From Kalmusia sp. IMI 367209 (lineage: Eukaryota > Ascomycota > Dothideomycetes > Pleosporales > Didymosphaeriaceae), in assembly GCA_027946365.1 (NCBI GenBank), contig JAPEUQ010000022.1, forward strand, positions 248,001-312,000: a stretch of 64,000 nucleotides of DNA. Reading direction: 5' to 3'. Both the position numbers and the translations under genes were made by a program. Positions 36,325 through 45,546 of the stretch are shown here, in pieces (position 1 is the first letter of the stretch; each line of letters begins with the position of its first letter). The notes beneath the pieces were generated by a model. The model did no database searches, had not been told where the DNA came from, and was given only the letters and a program-made list of their open reading frames with translations.

Positions 36325-38067
36325 CCCGGATTTCTGACGCCATCCACGGAGTTATCCAATCAACGTATTGGAGAAAGTGTTTTCCTTCACTGGTTGCTAT
36401 TTAAGTTGTTCTAGATTTGTTTTCGTGCCATAATCAAAACTTCTACACCACCTACCGTTTGTCTGACACTGCAGTCGTGCCCTAATTCTCGAGCCATAGC
36501 ATGATCCTGTGCAGAGATACGATTGATTTGATTCTCCAGCATAGTGCACGATCTGAACTAACGTTAATGTGGATTCCGAGGTGTCGCCACCATGCTAGCA
36601 GCAGCATGCGAGGCTAAAAACGTGACGGGTAGCATTTTGCAAGTCATCCTTGTGAACAACGGTGTTATGCCAGACTATTTCTAGGCCATGTGGCGTTACC
36701 AGAGTCAATTTCGCAGAAGAGCCCGTAGATTGGTAAGCATGCTAATCAGACAGATCTAGCAAATCTGCTTATCCAACGCGTCGAAGTGGATCAAATCGGT
36801 GTACATATACCATTCGCATCGTGCATCAACACTGATATGATCAGTGAATTCAAAGTCACAGACGGCAGTTGACACGGTGTCAACAACCAGGCTGCGGCGT
36901 TTCGTAATTAACAATCACAAACTCGCCGCCAATCGTGCTAGTTTCATCATATTCTAACGCCACCTTGCATAAACACAACAACTGAAAAGATTACAATCAT
37001 TGGGCCAATGGGAACAGTGACTCTTGTTCGATGGCGGATGGTCTCAGAAAAATAGCGGCTCTAGTCCACGCTGCAGTCGTTACTTACCGACTGGAAAATT
37101 TATCCTGAGGTACAATTTCACAGGGTTGCCCCCCTGAGATTCGGAGCTGAGAAGAAGGTTAAATAGACAATGCCATCACTCTGCACAGATGTACCTATCA
37201 AATGACCCTTACTTAGGTAGAACAACCACTGCGGCCTCACGGTCACCGGCGGCCTCATCATCCCATCTATGACAGGATATATTCGAAAAGCCGAAGGAGG
37301 TCACGGCCGACCTCCAGTATGAATATAGACTCCTGCACACAATTGGGGAGGGGAAACATGGTTCAGATCGCGGAGGCCAGCACAAATGTAACCAAGGATA
37401 GTATGTAAGAGCTTAGGCTGAGCAGAGTCCCCAAGATGCATTCAATCATGCTCACCAACCTAGAGGAGAGGTTGTCTAAGTATATACCGAACGCCATGGC
37501 TATAGTTCGCCACGCAATGCCCAGCAATTGCGCAAGCCACGCCTCACAAAGAACCTCGTCGTTAGGCCGTAACACATCAATCTCCAAACATTTTCGACAA
37601 TGTATAAACTATTTTAACAACCGACAACGTATAAACTGTTTTGGCAATGCTCAAGCATTTTTGACAATGTCGAAACAGTTCTAACATCGTCCAAACAATC
37701 CTGGCAACATTCAAACAGTTTTGCATCGTCCAAACAATTTTGGCAATTTGCAAGCAGTTTCATTAATGCACAAACAGTTTTGCATCATCTAAACAGTCCT
37801 AGCATCATTCAAACAATTTTGCATCGTCCAAACAATCCTGGCAACGTCCAAGCAGTTTTGGCACGTCCAAATAGTTTTGGGAATTTGCAAGCAATGTACA
37901 AACAGCTTTCGCAATGTCGGAACAATTTTAGCAACGTTTAGAAGATAAAACAAGCTCACACTGTTCATTTTCATGAAAGCGTACTATTGACTATCACTCC
38001 AATCACCTACAAGTCATAAAAGATTCCATTATTACCGCACAACACATCGAGTCGGACTCGTAACGCC
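36325..38067. other. Intergenic with minisatellite
   Basis: No supported gene. The right third (about 37585-37945) is the degenerate repeat listed separately. The remainder shows no coherent frame. Confidence 0.55.
37585..37945. repeat. Degenerate about 20-bp minisatellite upstream of the protease gene
   Basis: Around sixteen diverged tandem units of roughly 19-23 bases, of the type caaacagttttggcaacgtc, with frequent single-base and short length changes. It ends about 120 bp before the start of the trypsin-like gene and so lies in its probable promoter. Confidence 0.85.
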
Positions 38068-40323
38068 ATGAATTCGCCTCATCCAATCACCATTTCGTTA
38101 ACGCGCCACCCGCATGGTGAGCGTATTGTTGACCACTCACCCGCGATCCTGAGCCCACGCCTCTACAAGTATCACCATGCATCCACTTCAATAGCCTCCA
38201 CTTCAATCACTTCCACTCCAATCACTTCCACTCCAATTACATCCACTCCAATTACCTCTACTATAATCACCTCTACTTCAATCACTTCTACTCGAAAACC
38301 TTCTACTCAACTCACTTCCACTCAGCCTCCTCTCCCCCAAACGGACAGCAACGACATTCAGGACAATATGGCCAACTTTAACGACGCAACAATTGACCAG
38401 CGAGTGCCGTACCGGATTGGATGCCCAATTCTACCTACCCTTCCGGTCGAAACGCGCAGACAGCACGTCAACATGCAAGTACATTTCCCGAATTACAACG
38501 AACACGAGATAAATATACGAGTTATGCTAGGAAAACTCAAAATTCCTGACTACGGCATACTCTTCACATACCGAGTCAACTCCGGAGTGGCTATTGCTGA
38601 CCATCATCTCACCCTGGTCATCCTGTCTCGATACGAAGAGGGCGGTCAAGCTTCCTGGGTAGCTGCCGTCAAGGAGATTCGGTCCAGCTTATTGCAAGCT
38701 GGGATCCAATGCGCCATTGAGATGATCGATCATATGGTTTTTCATCTGAAACGTTCCACCGCGCCCATCACGTCGACCGAACGGAATCTTATTGAGGGAT
38801 GGGACAAGGTCAAGCCTAGCTTTCTCGCTATGATTGAAGAGAGACATTGGCTTGCGATCGATGTCCTACATCGGGGGCTCCCGGCTCGCGAGAAGCGCCC
38901 AACAATCATCATAAGCGCACGGGATGCAAATAGCGATACTTGGTGGCGTGCAACTCTCCCAGCCCTCCAAGAATTGCTACGAACCTTTGGTCTCGATGTC
39001 GACATCGAAATACTGTTCTTGCTCCGTATTCGGCGCTTGATGAACGAGCCAATCAAGTCCACCTTCACGGAGCCGAATTACATTTCCCCGGATCACACCC
39101 TCCCTGAGGACCACAAAGAGCCGGAGCCGGAGCCGACAGATTTTCAGGATCGCGTTCCTCATCCTCAGGTCCAGCAGTACTTCTATGCTGATGAGCTACG
39201 GGGTGGTACTTCGTGCTCCACACCTGGATCAAAGGGCTCAGGGACATTGGGGGGTAGTGTCATGCTTCAACAAAAGGATGAAACTCTGGAGTTAGGAATC
39301 ACAAATTACCACGTGATTAGAGATGTTTTCGCAGACCAGGGATCTCTAACTGGGCCATATCCACCGAACCAGTCATACGGAATGGTAGTCAGTCCATCTG
39401 ATCGCGATCATCTAGCCACAATCGAGATTCTGCAGAAGAATTACAATGACAATCACACAGATTACGATGAGGTATCACAGAATCTCCAACTCTTGACCGA
39501 CAGCGACCAAAATTGGGCCGAAGAGAACCCACACAAATGGAGGTTGAAAAAGCAGAGACAGAATTTCCTATTCCATACGTACAAATCCTTGGGTGAAAAG
39601 CTCGATTTCGCAAAAACCAATCCCCCTCGTGAAATTGGATCGGTCTATGCAGCGTCCGGATTTCGCTTATGCGATAATTCACGATATCCGGTGCAATCGC
39701 AGCAACCACAGCAATCGGAGCAACCTGACCAGCGGAAGGACTGGGCACTAGATTGGGGCCTGGTCCAACTGGACAAGGGAAAGACTATTTCCATGCAATT
39801 GAAGGATCTGCCATCCGAACTAGATGTCCATTACGGACATGTGGTAGACCAGTATGTCTCGATCTCGCCAAACAGAAACTTCAAAGTGTTCAAGAATGGC
39901 AGAACATCGGGTTGGGCCCCAGGTCAGCTGAGTGCGATCAAGTCCACAATTCGTCTGCAAGACCCTGTGAAAGGTTCTGGGGAAAACCCTACCAACCCTG
40001 GTGAACGACAAGAATCACCCGAAATGGGACTCCCAACTATCCAGCAGGCAACCTTCACAAACAAGCTAGGCGGGAAGCCGGTTTGGGCCCATGCTATTGT
40101 AGGCGAATGGAACAGACCACAATTCTTGGAGCCTGGAGACTCGGGGTGCTTGATCGAGCTGAACGAACCTTCATATGGACCGTCCATTGTTGGACTGGGC
40201 TTTGCTGCCAATGACGCCAACCTTGCGTCATACATGGAGCCATTCGACCTAGTTGTGAAAGATATTGAGGATGTCACTGGAGGGAAGGTCGTGGAGCCGC
40301 GGTACGCGGGCAATGTGGAATGA
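38068..40323 (+). CDS. Trypsin-like serine protease with repeat-rich N-terminus, 751 aa
   Basis: A single frame. Residues 35-85 consist of about nine Ile-Thr-Ser-Thr-[Pro/Ile/Ser] units coded by 15-bp repeats. A second in-frame ATG follows at residue 101, which could be the true start. Residues 110-345 are an uncharacterised region with two similar halves (LTLVILSRYEEGG and TIIISARDAN). The protease domain shows the chymotrypsin-fold triad: His415 in TNYHVI, Asp558 or Asp562 in DWALDWG, and Ser692 in EPGDSGCLI. No signal peptide is evident, so it is probably intracellular. Trypsin-like domains occur as effectors in fungal and bacterial NLR-type defence proteins. That parallel is inference here, since no nucleotide-binding domain is attached. 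Confidence 0.82.
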   Translation: MNSPHPITISLTRHPHGERIVDHSPAILSPRLYKYHHASTSIASTSITSTPITSTPITSTPITSTIITSTSITSTRKPSTQLTSTQPPLPQTDSNDIQDNMANFNDATIDQRVPYRIGCPILPTLPVETRRQHVNMQVHFPNYNEHEINIRVMLGKLKIPDYGILFTYRVNSGVAIADHHLTLVILSRYEEGGQASWVAAVKEIRSSLLQAGIQCAIEMIDHMVFHLKRSTAPITSTERNLIEGWDKVKPSFLAMIEERHWLAIDVLHRGLPAREKRPTIIISARDANSDTWWRATLPALQELLRTFGLDVDIEILFLLRIRRLMNEPIKSTFTEPNYISPDHTLPEDHKEPEPEPTDFQDRVPHPQVQQYFYADELRGGTSCSTPGSKGSGTLGGSVMLQQKDETLELGITNYHVIRDVFADQGSLTGPYPPNQSYGMVVSPSDRDHLATIEILQKNYNDNHTDYDEVSQNLQLLTDSDQNWAEENPHKWRLKKQRQNFLFHTYKSLGEKLDFAKTNPPREIGSVYAASGFRLCDNSRYPVQSQQPQQSEQPDQRKDWALDWGLVQLDKGKTISMQLKDLPSELDVHYGHVVDQYVSISPNRNFKVFKNGRTSGWAPGQLSAIKSTIRLQDPVKGSGENPTNPGERQESPEMGLPTIQQATFTNKLGGKPVWAHAIVGEWNRPQFLEPGDSGCLIELNEPSYGPSIVGLGFAANDANLASYMEPFDLVVKDIEDVTGGKVVEPRYAGNVE

Positions 40324-41284
40324 TACCCGGGCTGTACTTTTACATCACCGGATTGAAGGTTTGACAACTTATGGTTAGTCGCGTGACTTTTAGTTAGTCG
40401 CGTTATTTTTGGTTAGTCGCGTTATTTTTGGTTAGTCGCGTCACTTCTGGTTAGTCGCGTCACTTCTGGTTAGTCGCGTCACTTCTGTTTAGTCGCGTCA
40501 CTTCTGGTTAGTCGCGTCACTTCTGTTTAGTCGCGTCACTTATAGTTTGTCGAGTTACTTTGTTAGTCGCGTCACTTATGGTCAGTCGAATTACTTGATA
40601 CAATACTGCTTGTTAGTCGAGTCACGTTATAGAATACTACTTGTTGGCTACGATTCAATTTTCACACATTCACGTCACAGAGGCCTCAAGTGCGTCGGCT
40701 CATGATCTAAGGCATGAGAGCGGCGACGCAGCATTTGATTTTCTTTACAAACTCCAAATCCCTCATCATACCTCATCCTTTCCGCCTCGCCCTTACACTC
40801 CGACATTGTAGCATCCGATCTCCGGGTCGAGTGAAAAGGCTGAGTGCCGTCACTATTCAAGGCAAGAAGACGCTCAACAGGATTCTTAAGATCGCGTTTG
40901 GAGATCTATCGAGTTTAGTTTCCAAACTTGGCAGGCGCTGGATTAGCGACTGAACTTTGGGTAGGCACGATTTCCGTGGCCAACGTCGTGTGCAATCTCA
41001 CGCTTTTTCAACCCCACGTCGGAAACGCTCGGTTTTTGCGCTCCTGCGCCAGGCTACCTCTTTTCCAGGCCTGCTAAGCTCATAGGTTTGTCTTGTAAAT
41101 TGCCTCATCAGCGAGCTATACATCGGAGAGATCACAGCGAACCGCAGCGAACCGACAAACTTCCACCTCACGGCGAGCGTCTAGTCTTTAAACACATTTT
41201 TCGCAGCCAAATCTCACCTGCGAACGCCTACCCATTGCTCTCACTTGCCATCGTCCACGTTACCTGCTACTTCAGCTCGCCAAC
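40324..41284. other. Intergenic with minisatellite
   Basis: The 40372-40628 minisatellite sits directly after the protease gene. From about 40740 the sequence resembles the upstream region of the gene at 43.8 kb (compare 43550-43605). No coding frame is supported. Confidence 0.55.
40372..40628. repeat. 19-bp minisatellite (ttagtcgcgtcacttctgg)
   Basis: About twelve tandem copies of a 19-bp unit. The central copies are identical or differ by one base. The outer ones are more diverged, as expected for slippage-driven arrays. Confidence 0.93.
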
Positions 41285-42688
41285 ATGACCACACCGGACA
41301 CCACTTCAGGTCGCAAACGCAGCTTCTCTTACGTGACTGATACGCCTCCCGCAAAAGTACATCAAATATACCCACCCTCTTTCTACGACAATCTCTCTCG
41401 TGTCTGGCTTACAGATCTGGCGTTAATCGAGCATAATCGCCGTCTTGAACACACCGACCATCTACCAACGCCACCTCCGCCACCGAGTATCCAGGAACCC
41501 CTCTTAGACGAGCTATCGAGCTTCGATCTAACAGAAATACAACGATTTGCAAGACATGGTGGACCAGATTTGGCCGACATTCGCGGTGTATGCTTTCCAG
41601 TCTATCTCCTCACTAGTATCGCTGACACATATGCCCAGTACCACATATATAACATGCCGCGCGCTGCTCGTACACAAGAACAGGATGTTGCTGCCGCTAA
41701 TGATCCAGTGATTGCTACCACCACGTCGAAAAAGACTTCTAGCCCCTACGATAGAAATTTCATGCAGACTCTTATAGATAACGGAGTCTGTCCGCCTGAC
41801 TATGAATATCCCGGCAACATACAACCGGCGCAAGCCGTTGACTACGAACAAGTTAAGGAACATCTATTGAAGGAGCGCAATGACAAGGATCTGACCAAAC
41901 TCAACAAGTCCGACGTAAAGGCAATGTCCAAAAGTCTCAATCGGACCTCAGAGGGTACTGTCAGCGATTGGATCTTCCCCAAGCTGGAGGGTACCTTAGT
42001 AAGTGCCAGAGAACGCGAGGGTAGACTACCGTTCGTCAAGCTGAAACCGTTGTTCCGGAATGTTCGGCTGGCCATTCCTGTTCCTGACGTCTTCTATGGC
42101 GCCGTGCCAGAGCAAATTCGTCTTCCCATAAGAGAGCAGCTCTCCAAAAGTATCCAGCCTACCGCTGACACCGACAATCCTATCTTACCGAACTGTTTCC
42201 TTGCCGTGAAAGGTAAGGATGGTGCCGTTGCCGTTGCCGAGCGACAGGCGTATTACGACGGTGTCATTGGTGCTCGGACTATCCACGATCTTGAGGAGTA
42301 TGCCGCTGGGAAATCCATTTTCGACAAGAAAATCAAAAGCATCTCGATGACGCTGATCAACGGTACATTAACGATGTACGGCACCCATGTTCTAGGCCCA
42401 AGTCTCCGGGAACACCCAGAGGTCCGCTACGTGGTCACTAAAATCAACCGGTTCGTGCTTGATAATGACGTATTCGAATTGCATAGAGCAATCACTGCAT
42501 ACCGAAATGCTTTGGAATGGGCGGAAGAGATAAGGGATGATGCGATTCAGAAGGCTCATCGACGTCTGGATGCTGTAACAAAACAGGGACGACAACCTCG
42601 CGCTCCCGAATCGAAGCAGCAGATTCGGACCAAAGGATCGCGGACGGGTCTCCGGTCTGGAGGCTTCGAGAGCCACGTTGCGCTGTAA
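41285..42688 (+). CDS. PD-(D/E)XK-nuclease-like fungal protein (DUF7924-type), 467 aa
   Basis: Single frame from ATG 41285, in good context (gccaacATGACC). The N-terminus carries a basic KRSFSYV segment and a Pro-rich stretch (about 60-70). The core has IPVPDVFYG (Asp268) and CFLAVKGKDGAVAVAERQAYYDGVIGARTIHDL (residues 304-336), the diagnostic block of this fungal family. Relatives I remember carry Glu where this protein has Ala307, in front of Val-Lys309. The catalytic ExK may therefore be lost. The C-terminal tail is basic (KQQIRTKGSRTG) and may bind nucleic acid or act as a nuclear signal. The protein is not close to the 23.8 kb relative, so it is probably a different subfamily. Confidence 0.72.
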   Translation: MTTPDTTSGRKRSFSYVTDTPPAKVHQIYPPSFYDNLSRVWLTDLALIEHNRRLEHTDHLPTPPPPPSIQEPLLDELSSFDLTEIQRFARHGGPDLADIRGVCFPVYLLTSIADTYAQYHIYNMPRAARTQEQDVAAANDPVIATTTSKKTSSPYDRNFMQTLIDNGVCPPDYEYPGNIQPAQAVDYEQVKEHLLKERNDKDLTKLNKSDVKAMSKSLNRTSEGTVSDWIFPKLEGTLVSAREREGRLPFVKLKPLFRNVRLAIPVPDVFYGAVPEQIRLPIREQLSKSIQPTADTDNPILPNCFLAVKGKDGAVAVAERQAYYDGVIGARTIHDLEEYAAGKSIFDKKIKSISMTLINGTLTMYGTHVLGPSLREHPEVRYVVTKINRFVLDNDVFELHRAITAYRNALEWAEEIRDDAIQKAHRRLDAVTKQGRQPRAPESKQQIRTKGSRTGLRSGGFESHVAL

Positions 42689-42702
42689 GAGACCCTATGG
42701 CG

Positions 42703-42898
42703 AGCTACTTATTAGAGTAGGCGTCCGACTATGGATGAGTAGCGGTCTTAGACTTGGTTTCTGTACTATAAATCATGCTCATGTTTTGCTTAGTGACCTT
42801 GCTGTAAGCTACTTCATAGAGCAGGCGTCCGACTATAGGTGGGTGGCGGTCTAAGACATGGTTCCTGTACTGTACATCGTGCGCATGTTTTGCTTAGT
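42703..42898. repeat. Tandem duplication, two units of about 95 bp
   Basis: The segment 42703-42797 is repeated at 42807-42898, at roughly 80% identity by eye. Both copies begin agctactt, contain aggcgtccgacta and end atgttttgcttagt. They lie just downstream of the nuclease-like gene. Not recognised as a mobile element. Confidence 0.8.
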
Positions 42899-43757
42899 AC
42901 TCTCAAGACCTGCCTAGAGTCTCTTCATAGTCTACTCTACTGCAATTGGTCCCTAGGGTCAGATGAAATTCAACTCCATATCATTCGTTGTTCCTGGGTC
43001 TGTGATACACTGATACCCTATACACCCAAGTCACGTAGGATCGATGGACCACCAGAGGACACAAGTTTAGGGAATTTTCGTCTTATGTGTCAAGTGCCCT
43101 GGGGTAACCCAACGCAGCATACATCTTCGAATGTTGCCTTGATAGCGAGTCGCCAATCTAGAAGAATATGTATGTATCCCGATCACGAATCACGTAGATC
43201 TAGACTTCGATAGTATGAATTGACATTTGTTGATTGTAAGCAACTTGTACCACGGTGAAATGTCATGTTCCCTATACTGTGTATGACGCCAATCGGCTGT
43301 CAGCTCTATCGATTGAAAGATATAGTCCATCGCCAATTTGATCACCCAGGATTATCGCGTGTAAAGCAAATCATGTGACGGTTACCATACCGACCCAGTC
43401 AATGATAGTCGATGACAGTCGATGACTGTTGATGACAGTCGACTACGAGAGGATGTTGAGGTGGGCTTGGTCCGAGGCTCAATCATGGTAACTCACGTGA
43501 TTGACTAGGAACAGGGTAAATTCATGATGCATCGTACTCATATGGCAAAAACTCCGACTCCCTCATCAAATCTCATGATTTTCGCCCCGCCGTTACACTC
43601 TGACGGCATGCCAAGAAAGCGGAGTAGCACGTGCTAACACAATGGCTGGGATTTGCCGTTAGCGACGTAGCTGCGATCTCTCACCACAATTCCACCATTA
43701 TACTTCTTTTGCTTCACTTGATTTCAACCGGCCGCTCTCAAATATTACTTTGCCGTC
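42899..43757. other. Intergenic
   Basis: No supported gene. A short array of 11-12-bp units of the type gatgacagtc occurs at about 43402-43445. The stretch 43550-43605 resembles 40745-40800. A pyrimidine-rich leader precedes the next gene. Confidence 0.5.
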
Positions 43758-43872
43758 ATGTTCCTGAAGCAGCAGCGTAGCAACGAGCATGATGGCAATG
43801 AGTCTACATCTCACAAGCTGAATAGTAAGCCGCCTCCACCCACAGCCCACAGCCAATGAAGCGTCACTTTTA

Positions 43873-44987
43873 ATGGTTCTCCCTCCTCGTTCGCTCTCAT
43901 TCGCCCATGCTTATAAGGCAGTAGTAAACGGCTCCAACCGGAGCAATAGCCCCCAGAGCGATACGAGTCAGAGCAGCCACATTGCCACGACCCAGAACAG
44001 TGACGAATCGACGAGCGAAGAAATGGCTCCTTCACCGGAAGAAATTTGTATGATATTCCAATACTTCAACGTGGATTGGGACTCTAGGACACCAATACCT
44101 GCCCCGCTACAGGTCCACATAGACATTCTGATGACGCCGCTTGATCGGTGTTCGCCGAACGCCAAGTGCGCTGCCAATAAAGCCCCCAGAGTGCGAGGTA
44201 TAGGCGAACGTGATCCTCGTGCCGACTTGGCCGACGTCCTGCTTCTAAAGCCTGCTAGGAATGGCGGACATCCCTTTCTCAATCGCATTGAAGATATACA
44301 GCTCTGCAGAAACTATTCCCCCACGTGCATTGACAAGATCGGGAAGCAGTATATCTTCCCTCAGGCCCAGCCCGACCAGTGTTTTGGCTATATCACCTCT
44401 CGGCACGTTGACCACGGCGACCCGCATCCATTCACAAAGGAAGAAGAGAAGGTGCTCAACGAGTAAGTATACTTCCGCCAGCATTCTTCACATACTAACA
44501 AGCACCTGTCAGGGCCTCCCTTCATTCCACCATGTATTTTCCGATCCTCACAGCGCAATGGAAGAGTGGCGCGCAGACCCATTACCACGCAATACCACAA
44601 GGTGCACGTGATGGTGCTGTGATCTTGAACCACCGGAGCGCCATCTTCAAGCGGGCAGCTTGCCCAGCCGACCAGTGGACGACTGGTTGGGCATGTCATT
44701 TCTCTGTCACCATTGATGGTCGTACCGTGATGGTGTGGGTACACTGGTTCGATGAGGCTAAGCAGACCTACCACATGGAGACTATAGATCAGATTTTTCT
44801 CGATTATCCTGACCAGGTGTCACGCTTCCGGATGTTTCTACATAATCTTGAAGATTTCTACATGGGGCCCCAGTTGCTAGCATTCAAGCGAGCTGTAGCC
44901 GCTCTCCGAGAAGTTGTCGAAGAGCGCTCAAATAGGAGGCAACGTACGGTAGACCTTAGCAACATGCAAGCTATGTTCGGTGCCTGA
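43873..44987 (+). CDS. PD-(D/E)XK-nuclease-like fungal protein (2 or more exons)
   Basis: Exons 43873-44462 and 44513-44987, with a 50-nt intron between AAC-GA and G-GCC, give 354 residues. The true start may be upstream. An ATG at 43758 opens MFLKQQRSNEHDGNES and has a GTAAGC donor at 43825 that can splice in frame to 43922 or 43925, skipping the first residues used here. The core carries RADLADVLLL with acidic residues, then YFPILTAQWKS and QGARDGAVI. This is the signature of another fungal restriction-endonuclease-like family. The basic C-terminal region includes ERSNRRQRT. Whether it cuts DNA is unknown. Upstream sequence resembles that before the 41.3 kb gene. Confidence 0.7.
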
Positions 44988-45546
44988 ACGGAAAGGGTTG
45001 GGGTTGGTTGTACCTGGATTATCTGGCGTTAGTGTTTCAAGAATAAGCACGTACTAAGCTTTCTACTAAGCTAAGAGTTTACCCAGCTACACCTAAATTA
45101 TCACCACAGCACTCTTTGACCTAAGTCCAGCTATCTTAAAGACTACAGCACATGCTCAGCTAGCTTCCGCCCTGTGCGAGCGGCACCTGAGCTAATGACG
45201 CCATTCCGCCTCCACCGATATCAACTACACTGTTGTACCTTGCTCGGTAGCACTTTGTTACGGTCACTCCCCAAGTTTCTGTCTCAGGGAAACATGTCCT
45301 TTCTGTATAGACGCTTTATCTTGTCCTCTTTATCTTCCTGTAAACCTCTTTACAAGGGTTTTTGAGTCACTCCGGATGTATCGACTCAAGCGAAAGTTCC
45401 CACGGAATTTTGTTCGTCCTCCAGCTCACGTCTTTATCTAAATGTGACAGAGGCCTTATAAAGACTTATTGCGTGAAAAGGCACTAGAACGCGATTCAGC
45501 TAACCAAAAGTGTTGTAACAATCATCAGTGAGTCCAATCTATCATA
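44988..45546. other. Intergenic between convergent genes
   Basis: No coding signal. It is the shared 3' region of two genes that point towards each other. Confidence 0.6.
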
